A DNA stretch of 10,268 nucleotides from Spirochaetaceae bacterium (GCA_031285525.1 JAITWB010000125.1:1-10268); one strand, 5' to 3'. Numbered from the stretch's first letter, positions 1 through 6,759 are shown. Numbers and translations are program-made. Notes: generated by a model from the letters alone, not told the origin.

Positions 1-1
1 T

Positions 2-490
2 GTCGGGTTTATCAGCAATCTGCCCCATACCCTGGTGGATGCCTTTCATGCGACCCTTGAGGAGGCAGCCCTGGCGGATCTCATTCTGCTGGTGGTGGAT
101 ATATCCGACCCCGATTGCAAGGAACAATACCAAACAACTATCAAGGTTCTTGAGGAAATAGGGGCGGCTGAAAATCCCCGTATTATCGTGCTGAATAAAA
201 TTGACGCTATCGACCCGTTTATGGGATCTGATCTGCTGGAATATTTCCCCGATGCCGTCCAGGTGAGCGCAAAGACCGGAGAAGGCTTTGACCGTCTTGG
301 ATCGGCGATAACCGCTGTGCTGTTAGGGGATGAGAAGGAGTACCTGCTTCCTCCCAGCCGCAGCGATCTTGCCGCACTGGTGAGGAAAAACGGTTCTGTT
401 CTGGATGAGCGTTGGGACGATGAGGGGATCTATATAAAGGCGCGGACATCGGGGCGCACGGCGGGTGTGCTGCAGGAGTTTTTGGTTTAA
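2..490 (+). CDS. hflX: GTPase HflX, C-terminal part (5' end outside window)
   Basis: The frame is open from the left edge and ends at TAA 488-490, giving about 162 residues. It begins with VGFISNLPHTLVDAF, the end of the G3 (DxxG) region and switch II of HflX, in the form typical of this family. The G4 motif NKID and the G5 motif SAKTGEG follow, and then a short C-terminal domain ending RTSGRTAGVLQEFLV. HflX is a ribosome-associated GTPase that binds the 50S subunit and splits stalled or hibernating ribosomes under stress; this is family knowledge. The N-terminal HflX domain and the P-loop lie outside the window. The gene runs towards the nrd cluster and converges on it, with 46 bp between the stop codons. 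The first GTG in this frame (35) is internal to the G domain and is not the true start. Confidence 0.93.
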   Translation, partial: VGFISNLPHTLVDAFHATLEEAALADLILLVVDISDPDCKEQYQTTIKVLEEIGAAENPRIIVLNKIDAIDPFMGSDLLEYFPDAVQVSAKTGEGFDRLGSAITAVLLGDEKEYLLPPSRSDLAALVRKNGSVLDERWDDEGIYIKARTSGRTAGVLQEFLV

Positions 491-500
491 TAATCAAAGC

Positions 501-529
501 ATATCCCATAAGTAAGGCTTATGGGATAT
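501..529. terminator. Hairpin between convergent hflX and the nrd cluster
   Basis: A perfect 12-bp inverted repeat (ATATCCCATAAG at 501-512, CTTATGGGATAT at 518-529) encloses a 5-nt loop, TAAGG. It sits between the stop of hflX (490) and the stop of the small minus-strand gene (537), where a bidirectional terminator is expected. Neither side has a strong run of T, so it is not a textbook intrinsic terminator. It could instead act as a 3'-end stabiliser. Confidence 0.5.
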
Positions 530-536
530 AGCAGCT

Positions 537-731
537 TCAGCCTTCCCGGTGTTTTACCCGTTCGCTTTCTTCCGCCTTTTTGGCGTCGTTCCATTTGTCC
601 ATGGTGCCTACAAGATATCCGGTTATGCGCCGAATCCGTTCGAATCCGACGTCCTTTCCGACCTGCATATATGCGGTTTCACAGCCTATTGATTCGTTCA
701 TTACCTTCTCCATAACAGTGCATTCGTTCAT
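537..731 (-). CDS. Separately encoded glycyl-radical domain of anaerobic ribonucleotide reductase (64 aa)
   Basis: Residues 31-61 (ERIRRITGYLVGTMDKWNDA, then KKAEESERVKH) are a textbook C-terminal glycyl-radical segment of class III reductases. Gly38 in RITGYL is the expected radical site. In standard NrdD this segment is fused directly after the Zn-ribbon; here it is its own gene. The start ATG (729-731) has a strong Shine-Dalgarno, GGGAGG, at 738-743 with a 6-nt spacer. It lies 16 bp after the nrdD stop, in a different frame. Residues 1-30 are an extension with Cys4 and Cys17 that I do not recognise. I infer that NrdG makes the glycyl radical on this small protein, which then docks on the large subunit, much as YfiD/GrcA does for pyruvate formate-lyase. 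I recall short proteins carrying only this domain being annotated in other anaerobes but cannot check this. Homology is certain; the working mechanism is inferred. Confidence 0.88.
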   Translation of the reverse strand: MNECTVMEKVMNESIGCETAYMQVGKDVGFERIRRITGYLVGTMDKWNDAKKAEESERVKHREG

Positions 732-737
732 CTATTT

Positions 738-743
738 CCTCCC
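738..743 (-). promoter_or_regulatory. Shine-Dalgarno of the glycyl-radical small gene
   Basis: The minus strand reads GGGAGG, then six bases, then ATG at 731. It lies entirely in the 16-bp gap after the nrdD TGA (748-750). This full-strength site shows that the small ORF is translated independently, rather than being the out-of-frame tail of a frameshifted nrdD. Confidence 0.8.
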
Positions 744-747
744 ACTA

Positions 748-3042
748 TCAGACATGACCGATAAATTGCGGCATCGAGGGATACTTCCTCTGGAGTTCCG
801 CAAGTTTTTCCGGGGCGATGGCTTCTCCCTCTCTACGTCCGCACCGGGGGCATTGATCGCCGATGATTCCCACGTAGCCGCAGACCGGATCCCGGTCTAC
901 CGGATGGTTGATAGAACCGTACCCGATGTTCATGTCGTGCATATATCTGATCACCGACATGAAGGCGTCCAGGTTTCTTGCAGGGTCGCCGTCCATTTCT
1001 ATATAAGTGATATGTCCCGCCGGGGTGAGCGCATGGTAGGGCGCTTCCCTGCGGATCTTCTCGGATGCTGAAATCGGGTAATACACCGGAATATGGAACG
1101 AGTTGGTATAATAACCCCGCTCTGTCACGCCGGGTATGTTTCCATACAGTTTTTTGTCCATCTCGATAAAACGGCCCGAAAGACCTTCCGCCGGTGTGGC
1201 GAGGAGGGTAAAATTCATCCCTGTTTCAGCGCTTTTCCGCTGGGTAAAGTCGTACATACACTGGATGATCCGGAGTCCCTTTTCCTGAGCTTCGTCGCTT
1301 TCTCCGTGGTGATGACCGTAGAGGGATACAAGCGTTTCTGCAAGGCCGATAAAGCCCATAGAGAGTGTGCCGTGTTTCAGCACCTCCCGGATCTCGTCGT
1401 CAGGGCCGAGGGTGTCGCTGTCCATCCATATGCCTTCACCCATGAGGAAGGGGAAGTTGCGGACTTTCTTTTTCGCCTGAATTTCAAAGCGATCCAGGAG
1501 CTGTTTCGATACCAGTTCCATCATCTGTTCCAGTGATTCAAAGAAGCGCTTTTCATCTCCTTTCGCTTCGATGGCGAGCCGGGGAAGGTTTATCGAGGTA
1601 AAGGAGAGGTTTCCCCTTCCGAATACGGTTTCTTTGCTTCTGTCATGGCAGTTGCCTACGACTCTGGTGCGGCAGCCCATGGTGGCTATCTCCGTCTCGG
1701 GGCGGCCGGGTACATAGTACTTGCTGTTGAAGGGCGCATCCAGGTTGACGAAGTTGGGGAAGAGCCTTTTTGCGCTGCATTTGCAGGCGAGTACGAACAT
1801 GTCGTAGGTGGGGTCTTCCGGGTTATAGTTTACACCCTCTTTGAGCTTGAATATCTGGATGGGAAATATGGGGGTCTCCCCGCGTCCCAATCCCGCTTCG
1901 GTTGCTTTGAGGATGTTGCGTATAATCATCCGCCCTTCGGGGCTTGTGTCGGTGCCGTAGTTTATAGACGAAAAGGGCGTCTGCGCGCCTGCACGGGAGT
2001 GCATGGAGTTGAGGTTATGCACCACCGATTCCATCGCCTGGTAGGTGTGCCGATCTATTTCCGGTTCCGAGACGTTAACGGCAAAGGCTATTGCCTGAGA
2101 GGCAGTCTCTGGGGATATGCCGAATGCCGCTTCGAGTTCCGTCTCAAAGGCTTTGAGGTAGCTGTTGCTGTTGGAAAGGGTTAATTCCTGACCGCTCTTG
2201 AGAGCCGCCTGCTTCATCGCCTCACGGATTTCGTCCCTCTGCCACTCACTGTCCGGTTTGAGCAGAATGAGCGCCTTTTGGATATTGTCCGCTATGATTT
2301 TACGGTATGATTTTGCCACACCCTTGGCGAGACCGTAATCGAAGTTGGGAATTCCCTGTCCGCCGTGCTGGTCGTTCTGGTTGGACTGGATTGCAATACA
2401 CGCCAGGGCGGCGTAGCTCTGTATGGACTGGGGTTCCCTGAGGAAACCGTGTCCGGTGTTGAAGCCGTCGGTAAAGAGCCGATCTATATCAATCTGACAG
2501 CAGGTAGTGGTCAGTGAGTAAAAGTCAAAATCATGGATGTGTATCCAGCCTTCATTATAGGCTTTGGCCTGCTCTTCGGTGAGCAGGTACGAGGTATTGT
2601 AGGACTTTGCCGCTGCGGAACCGAGCTGGAGCATACTGCCCATGGAAGTGTTTCCGTCAACGTTGGCGTTGTCCCGCTTGAGATTGGATGTACGGGCATC
2701 TGCATTGGTGATCTCATCGCAAGCCATCATGAGGGAGGTGTTTGATTCCCGTACTCTGGTGCGTTTTGCCCGGTATAAAATGTACTTTTTGGCAGCCTCG
2801 TCATAACCCGCATGCATGAGGGTCCGTTCTACTTCGTCCTGAATTGCTTCAATACGGAAACTCGTTTCTCCGGACTTTTCGAGCCCCTCCCGGACCCTGT
2901 GTGCGAGTTCTGCCGCCGCAGCCGCATCTTCCCTCCCGGCGGCTGTAAGCGCTTTCAAAATAGCCTGCGCGATCTTCGTCTCTTCATATAGAACAACTCT
3001 GCCGTCGCGCTTGGTAATGCTTCGCGCTTTCATCGTGTGCAC
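748..3042 (-). CDS. nrdD: Anaerobic ribonucleoside-triphosphate reductase large chain, lacking its own glycyl-radical segment
   Basis: This 764-residue class III reductase makes deoxyribonucleotides without oxygen. An N-terminal ATP cone (SITKRDGRVV onward, about residues 8-95) gives allosteric control. The catalytic barrel shows TTTCC (Cys181/182), matching T4 Cys79, and MGCRT (Cys457), matching the T4 thiyl-radical Cys290. Asn478 in GRGNLSFTSINLPR lies 21 residues later, the same distance as T4 Asn311. That set is typical of the formate-using NrdD1 group, so formate is the likely reductant. The C-terminus has a Zn-ribbon with Cys721, Cys731 and Cys734; the expected first Cys of the CxxC pair is Asp718. 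The chain then ends in a 30-residue tail with no glycyl-radical motif, which is supplied by the adjacent small gene. Start: GTG 3042, because GGGAGG at 3050-3055 is 7 nt upstream; the ATG at 3033 is spaced too far (16 nt). Confidence 0.96.
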   Translation of the reverse strand: MHTMKARSITKRDGRVVLYEETKIAQAILKALTAAGREDAAAAAELAHRVREGLEKSGETSFRIEAIQDEVERTLMHAGYDEAAKKYILYRAKRTRVRESNTSLMMACDEITNADARTSNLKRDNANVDGNTSMGSMLQLGSAAAKSYNTSYLLTEEQAKAYNEGWIHIHDFDFYSLTTTCCQIDIDRLFTDGFNTGHGFLREPQSIQSYAALACIAIQSNQNDQHGGQGIPNFDYGLAKGVAKSYRKIIADNIQKALILLKPDSEWQRDEIREAMKQAALKSGQELTLSNSNSYLKAFETELEAAFGISPETASQAIAFAVNVSEPEIDRHTYQAMESVVHNLNSMHSRAGAQTPFSSINYGTDTSPEGRMIIRNILKATEAGLGRGETPIFPIQIFKLKEGVNYNPEDPTYDMFVLACKCSAKRLFPNFVNLDAPFNSKYYVPGRPETEIATMGCRTRVVGNCHDRSKETVFGRGNLSFTSINLPRLAIEAKGDEKRFFESLEQMMELVSKQLLDRFEIQAKKKVRNFPFLMGEGIWMDSDTLGPDDEIREVLKHGTLSMGFIGLAETLVSLYGHHHGESDEAQEKGLRIIQCMYDFTQRKSAETGMNFTLLATPAEGLSGRFIEMDKKLYGNIPGVTERGYYTNSFHIPVYYPISASEKIRREAPYHALTPAGHITYIEMDGDPARNLDAFMSVIRYMHDMNIGYGSINHPVDRDPVCGYVGIIGDQCPRCGRREGEAIAPEKLAELQRKYPSMPQFIGHV

Positions 3043-3069
3043 AGAAATGCCTCCCTATCCTGTAATTTT

Positions 3070-3098
3070 AGTATAAACCCCCGTATATAGCGTGTCAA
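3070..3098 (-). promoter_or_regulatory. nrdD promoter
   Basis: On the minus strand, TTGACA (3093-3098) and TATACT (3070-3075) are separated by exactly 17 bp. This is a perfect -35 and a 5/6 -10 sigma-70-type pair. Transcription would start near 3063, leaving a leader of about 20 nt that contains the nrdD Shine-Dalgarno. It should transcribe nrdD and the small glycyl-radical gene separately from nrdG upstream. Confidence 0.8.
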
Positions 3099-3124
3099 TA
3101 ATAATATGCCCACTATATACGGGG
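3079..3124. promoter_or_regulatory. Pair of NrdR-box-like operators in inverted arrangement
   Basis: CCCCGTATATAG (3079-3090) and its perfect reverse complement CTATATACGGGG (3113-3124) flank a 22-bp spacer. Each arm holds a TATATA core and matches roughly 11-12 of 16 positions of the NrdR box as I remember it (acaCwAtATaTwGtgt). The cores are 30 bp apart, about three helical turns, which is the tandem spacing known for NrdR boxes. One arm lies in the -35/-10 spacer of the nrdD promoter and the other just upstream of the -35. That is ideal for repression by NrdR, the nucleotide-sensing regulator of ribonucleotide reductase genes. No nrdR gene is in the window. A different nrd regulator is possible. 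Confidence 0.68.
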
Positions 3125-3147
3125 TTCTGCCGTTTTAATTCGTTTCT

Positions 3148-3690
3148 TTAAAGACAACCCGGAAAGGTTTCCAGTACCACAGGGCTGTCTCTGTCTAAAG
3201 ACGCTTGTACGTCGATGATCCGCTGGTTTGCGGATCCCCTAAAGGGAATAGAAAGGCTTTTGAGCTCCTCTATAAAGGGTCCGTCAACGAGGTAGTCGGT
3301 TTGGGTCAGCAGCTCCCTCCAACTGTTTTCCGTATTCGAGCCGGAATTCAAAAACTCCCAGGTGTAGCCTGTGTAGGTTACAATATCCTTCCCGAGAGAA
3401 CGGATCTGTTTTGCCAGCGGTACGAGATTCCCCGCCTGTATGAAGGGTTCCCCTCCGGAAAAAGTTACCCCCCGAAGCAGGGGATTTTTCCGGATTTGCC
3501 CCAGTAGATGCGAACCCGTTACAACGGAACCGCCTTCACAGGGGTGGGTTTGAGGATTGTGACAGCCGGGACAGTCATGAGGACAGCCTTGGGTGAATAT
3601 AACGAACCGATACCCCGGTCCGTCCACGACAGATTCTTCTGAAATCCCGGAGATCCGTACCTCCGGAAGTATTATACTGTTCTGATCCAT
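3148..3690 (-). CDS. nrdG: Anaerobic ribonucleotide reductase activating protein (radical SAM)
   Basis: This 180-residue radical SAM protein has the cluster motif TQGCPHDCPGCHNP, in which Cys36, Cys40 and Cys43 (CxxxCxxC) bind the [4Fe-4S] cluster. SGGEP at 78-82 contacts S-adenosylmethionine. The C-terminal parts VDGPF (135-139) and RGSANQRIIDV (151-161) are typical of NrdG. Family role: it cleaves S-adenosylmethionine and abstracts hydrogen from the radical glycine of NrdD. Here the target glycine would be on the separate 64-residue protein. It lies upstream of nrdD, the reverse of the common nrdD-nrdG order, and the nrdD promoter sits between them. The start ATG has no clear Shine-Dalgarno; a promoter-like pair ends 9 bp upstream, so the message may be leaderless. 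Confidence 0.95.
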   Translation of the reverse strand: MDQNSIILPEVRISGISEESVVDGPGYRFVIFTQGCPHDCPGCHNPQTHPCEGGSVVTGSHLLGQIRKNPLLRGVTFSGGEPFIQAGNLVPLAKQIRSLGKDIVTYTGYTWEFLNSGSNTENSWRELLTQTDYLVDGPFIEELKSLSIPFRGSANQRIIDVQASLDRDSPVVLETFPGCL

Positions 3691-3699
3691 TTGAGACTT

Positions 3700-3728
3700 A
3701 CTATATGCGAAAACCTCAGGTCGATCAA
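3700..3728 (-). promoter_or_regulatory. Putative nrdG promoter giving a near-leaderless mRNA
   Basis: The minus strand reads TTGATC (3723-3728), 17 bp, TATAGT (3700-3705), then 9 bp to the nrdG ATG at 3690. The -35 matches 4/6 and the -10 matches 5/6. A start 7 nt past the -10 would leave about 3 nt of leader. No Shine-Dalgarno is seen before the ATG, which fits leaderless translation. Read-through from the methyltransferase gene, which ends at 3734, is the alternative. Confidence 0.48.
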
Positions 3729-3733
3729 GGTAA

Positions 3734-4831
3734 TTAGCGGTGTTTTTCTACCAGATAGAGGTATTCAGTTACGTGGATGGGGCGGTTATTAAGGTTCCTG
3801 CTGCCCCGAAAGGTGTTGTAGGGCGCTTCTATGACCGTTACCGTGCCGATTCTGTTGAGTATTTCAAGCATACGGTCATAACTGATAAAGCCTTCGGAGT
3901 TAAAGGATATGAGCAGGAATCGGGCAGGGATGGTCTCTGCGAGGCGCTGCAGGGCGCTGGCGGCCGAGGAGGGTCTGTTGTAGTCCGAGCGGTTCCAGTC
4001 CAGGGGGATGCCGGAGACGGCGCTTATATTGGAGGGTTCCCGGTATGAGGCTATGAGGTTGAGCATAAAATAGTTGGAGCCGTAGGGGTGCTGGTTATAC
4101 GGCGGGTCGATGTAGGCGATGTCCAGGTCTGGAAGCTTTGGGGCAAGGGTATTGGCGTCCTCCCGGTACACAGTGTAGTCACATTCAAAGGTACTGAATA
4201 TCGGAAAGGGCAGGATGATTCTGCCGGTGATCCGGGGGAGGGCATTCCCTGCGGATCCTCCGAACTGTCCGATGCCGGTCTCCCGGTTCTTGTAAAAGCC
4301 TTTGAAGACCCCTGAGGTGTTTGCGTGGACAGAGGCTTCCGAGAGCAGAGGGGCGATAAAATAGGGCTGTAACTCCTGATCTATCCCTGAAATAAGACTT
4401 CGTGCGGTATCCAGATACCGGGCGTTTTCGGGGGTGTAAAAAACTCGTTCTCCTTTGAGGATGTTTTCGACTGAGGTCGGAGCGTAGAGCCGGGAGATAA
4501 ATCCCTCCGAGAGGTTTTCGTCCTTCAGCCCTTCAAGGAGCTCTGCATGAACCGTTTTGAGCTGTTCCGTGTCGATCTCGGAGCGGTTTGAAAGATAGCA
4601 AGTATTTATCACTTGGGAGTATTCTTCAAGGTCGTTTGCGATAAGGAGGGATGCGTACTGCTTGAGGGCTCTCGCTACGATGCCGGAGCCGGAGAAGAGG
4701 TCACAGATCGCAAGCTTCTCCTTTCCCAGCCGGGTGCGGACAAGCTCTACCGCTTCCCCGATGAGGGGAAGCAGCTTCCGCTTGTTGCCGATACAGGTGA
4801 TGAGCTGGCTTGAGAGATAGGCGCTGTTCAT
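3734..4831 (-). CDS. D12-class adenine-specific DNA methyltransferase
   Basis: This 365-residue protein has N6-adenine methyltransferase motifs in the alpha (D12/Dam-like) order. CIGNKRKLLPLI (13-24) is the N-terminal signature, DLFSGSG (44-50) is the S-adenosylmethionine-binding motif I, and IDPPYNQHPYG (241-251) is catalytic motif IV (DPPY). The region between, about 90-230, is the likely target recognition part. No restriction endonuclease gene is adjacent, so it looks like an orphan methylase; whether its role is epigenetic, protective or left over from a restriction system cannot be told from sequence. The recognition site cannot be predicted. Its ATG follows the yggT TAA with no intervening base and no good Shine-Dalgarno, which implies translational coupling with yggT. 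Confidence 0.88.
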   Translation of the reverse strand: MNSAYLSSQLITCIGNKRKLLPLIGEAVELVRTRLGKEKLAICDLFSGSGIVARALKQYASLLIANDLEEYSQVINTCYLSNRSEIDTEQLKTVHAELLEGLKDENLSEGFISRLYAPTSVENILKGERVFYTPENARYLDTARSLISGIDQELQPYFIAPLLSEASVHANTSGVFKGFYKNRETGIGQFGGSAGNALPRITGRIILPFPIFSTFECDYTVYREDANTLAPKLPDLDIAYIDPPYNQHPYGSNYFMLNLIASYREPSNISAVSGIPLDWNRSDYNRPSSAASALQRLAETIPARFLLISFNSEGFISYDRMLEILNRIGTVTVIEAPYNTFRGSRNLNNRPIHVTEYLYLVEKHR

Positions 4832-5428
4832 TTATATGGGAAGACTGAATAACAGTCCTGCAATCAGCCTGACCGCCAGTTCTCCCGATACCCGTATGAC
4901 AAACAGAACGACCAGAGCGGTTATGAGGGAAGTCCGGTATGTCCTGAATCTATTGCGGAAGAACACACCGGTCAGGCTGGAAATTACCGGGTTGAGGAAG
5001 GCGTCCAAAGATGCCCATACAGGGGAACCGCCGTCCTTGTTCAGCAGATCGAAGACGAGCCGTATCGCCATAACCAGCAGAATAATGTTGAGGAATGCCG
5101 CAACGGTGGACCAGATCATGCCCACAACGATGCCGCTTATGACTCCCAGTGATATCTTCCCGGCAACGACGATGCTGGAGAGGATAGAGGAGGCAATCAT
5201 CAGTACGCCGATGGCGATCACCGGAGTAAAATCGAGCCCTCCCCGTCTCAGCAGGGAGAATCGGCGAAACAGGTTCAGGTAGGGGTCGCATATATTCCCC
5301 AGAATGACCCCTGCCCGGCTGTCCCTCACCGACGGGAACCAGGTTATGATGATTCTCGCAAAACAGATCAGCGTGTATATGGAAATGAGCGAACTCAGAG
5401 CAGATAATAACGAAAAAATGACAGTCAC
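4832..5428 (-). CDS. yggT: YggT family integral membrane protein
   Basis: This 198-residue protein is made of two YggT repeats. The first is an N-terminal membrane helix with ICFARIIITWFPSVR (21-35), followed by GNICDPYLNLFRRF (44-57). The second has IRLVFDLLNKDG (122-133) and LDAFLNPVISSLTGVF (141-156). Hydrophobic stretches near 5-30, 68-90, 95-125 and 167-195 suggest about four membrane spans. The family is widespread and linked to osmotic stress and cell envelope or division functions, but its biochemistry is poorly defined. Start: GTG 5428, with GGGAGG at 5435-5440 and a 6-nt spacer. It is probably the first gene of an operon with the methyltransferase. Confidence 0.88.
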   Translation of the reverse strand: MTVIFSLLSALSSLISIYTLICFARIIITWFPSVRDSRAGVILGNICDPYLNLFRRFSLLRRGGLDFTPVIAIGVLMIASSILSSIVVAGKISLGVISGIVVGMIWSTVAAFLNIILLVMAIRLVFDLLNKDGGSPVWASLDAFLNPVISSLTGVFFRNRFRTYRTSLITALVVLFVIRVSGELAVRLIAGLLFSLPI

Positions 5429-5469
5429 AGAAAACCTCCCTTATTACTTTCTTTCTGTACCCTAAATGT

Positions 5470-5498
5470 ACTATAATAATGGAGTTCCGGATAGTAAA
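5470..5498 (-). promoter_or_regulatory. Putative yggT promoter
   Basis: The minus strand reads TTTACT (5493-5498), 17 bp, TATAGT (5470-5475). This overlaps the last codons of the upstream ATPase gene. It would give a leader of about 35 nt carrying the yggT Shine-Dalgarno. The -35 is 4/6 and the -10 is 5/6, so this is a moderate candidate. Confidence 0.4.
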
Positions 5499-6718
5499 AA
5501 ATCCGCAAGATGTATACCTTTCACTCCTTCCTTTTCTATCTGCCAGAATCTATCCATCGTCACTATCAGCTTGGGATAATTATCACGAATCTCCAGAAGG
5601 GGCGCAAATTCACGCTCAATCGTTTCTTCGCTTGCAAGCAGATAACAGACCTGTATATACACCTTACCCTTTGGATTTTCAGCGATAAAATCGATTTCCC
5701 GCTCGCCTGATTTATCGCCGCCAATCCTGCCGACGCTTACCGTATACCCCCGCCGCCTGAGTTCCATGTATACAATGTTTTCCAATATACCGGAAATGTT
5801 GGAGAGGTTGAATTCCCTTACAGTATATTGCAGCGAGTGGTCGGCGAGGTAATATTTTTCATAGGATTCCAGGAGTTTTTTCCCCTTTACGTCATAACGG
5901 GGGGCTTTATATATGATAAGAGCGTTTTCAAGATAGTGCAGATAATTATATACTGTCTCAAAATCTGCGGTTCTTTTTTGGCTTTTGAGAAAATCGGATA
6001 TTTTTTTTACCGATGTTATATTACCGATATTGTCGTACATAAAGGCTATTATTTTTTGCAGAAGCTGTACATTGCGTATATTGTTCCGTTCTATCACATC
6101 CCGTAAAACCACAGAGTTCTGTATATCGATAACGATTTTTCTTGCGGAATAGGGGGTCAATTCAGTGGTGCTCAGAATAGGGAAGCCCCCTGTTTTGATA
6201 TAGGCTTCCAGTTCATCGTCAATTCTATCAGAGCCAAGACCGCTTTTTTTACGAAAATCAATGAACTCTGAAAAGGAAAGCGTATGGAGACAGAATTCGA
6301 CATATCTGCCGGAGAGCAGCGTAGCCAGTTCCGAAGATAAAAGGTCCGAATTGGATCCGGTTATGTAGATATCCGTATTTTTGAGCCGTAAAGAGTTAAC
6401 GCATCTTTCCCATTGCTCTACCGCCTGTATCTCGTCCAGAAAAATATAATACCTGTTGTCGTCCGTCATAAGCGAACGGATATAGCCGTCCAGTTCTGTA
6501 TAGTTCGTCAATGTATCGAATTGGGTATCTTCAAAATTAATGCTGATAATGTGTTTTTTGTCTGTATAGTGCAGTATATCCTTTTGAAATAACTCCAGCA
6601 GGGCGGACTTTCCGCAGCGCCGAATTCCAGTAATAACCTTGATTACAGGCTTGTTTATGAAACCCTGTAACTGCTCCGTGTAGAGTTTTCGGTCAAAATA
6701 ACAGTCTTTTTCATTCAT
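5471..6718 (-). CDS. AAA+ ATPase with C-terminal DUF4143 (nuclease-fold) domain
   Basis: This 415-residue protein has full-length family architecture. Walker A is GIRRCGKSAL (31-40), Walker B is YYIFLDEIQ (90-98, Asp95/Glu96), and a sensor-1 region ITGSNSDLLSSELATLLSGR (119-138) follows. A winged-helix-like middle comes next, and the C-terminal DUF4143 region has GEREIDFIA (338-346) and VYIQVCYLL (353-361), a PD-(D/E)xK-like fold. These proteins are common in variable numbers in anaerobes and archaea; their function is not established, and links to mobile or defence regions are only suggested. The gene is AT-richer than the nrd and dnaE genes, consistent with acquisition. The start ATG lacks a Shine-Dalgarno and is 9 bp from a consensus -10. 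It diverges from hicBA across 223 bp. Confidence 0.9.
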   Translation of the reverse strand: MNEKDCYFDRKLYTEQLQGFINKPVIKVITGIRRCGKSALLELFQKDILHYTDKKHIISINFEDTQFDTLTNYTELDGYIRSLMTDDNRYYIFLDEIQAVEQWERCVNSLRLKNTDIYITGSNSDLLSSELATLLSGRYVEFCLHTLSFSEFIDFRKKSGLGSDRIDDELEAYIKTGGFPILSTTELTPYSARKIVIDIQNSVVLRDVIERNNIRNVQLLQKIIAFMYDNIGNITSVKKISDFLKSQKRTADFETVYNYLHYLENALIIYKAPRYDVKGKKLLESYEKYYLADHSLQYTVREFNLSNISGILENIVYMELRRRGYTVSVGRIGGDKSGEREIDFIAENPKGKVYIQVCYLLASEETIEREFAPLLEIRDNYPKLIVTMDRFWQIEKEGVKGIHLADFLLSGTPLL

Positions 6719-6727
6719 ACTACTCAG

Positions 6728-6756
6728 ATTGTACTGCTCAAGGGTAGACTTGTCAA
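6728..6756 (-). promoter_or_regulatory. Promoter of the DUF4143 ATPase, near-leaderless
   Basis: The minus strand reads TTGACA (6751-6756), exactly 17 bp, TACAAT (6728-6733), then 9 bp to the ATG at 6718. The -35 is perfect and the -10 is 5/6. With a normal start point the leader is about 3 nt, too short for a Shine-Dalgarno. The protein's N-terminus is complete for its family, so a later start is unlikely. A palindrome begins 3 bp upstream of the -35. Confidence 0.72.
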
Positions 6757-6759
6757 CGA

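Noticed and set aside
731..748. A frameshift or sequencing error truncating a normal nrdD
   Set aside because: The small gene has its own ATG and a full GGGAGG site at proper spacing, and both chains carry extra residues at the junction, so joining the frames would not restore a normal NrdD C-terminus.
865..885. VCGYVG near the NrdD C-terminus read as the glycyl-radical motif (compare VCGYLG in E. coli NrdD)
   Set aside because: It is followed by CPRCG and is therefore the first half of the Zn-ribbon. The true radical segment, RRITGYLVG...RVKH, is in the downstream small gene.
580..2184. Long plus-strand open frames opposite nrdD (580-1071, 1093-1536, 1645-2184)
   Set aside because: They are antisense shadows of a confidently identified reductase gene; their products show no recognisable domains and there is no plausible ribosome binding context.
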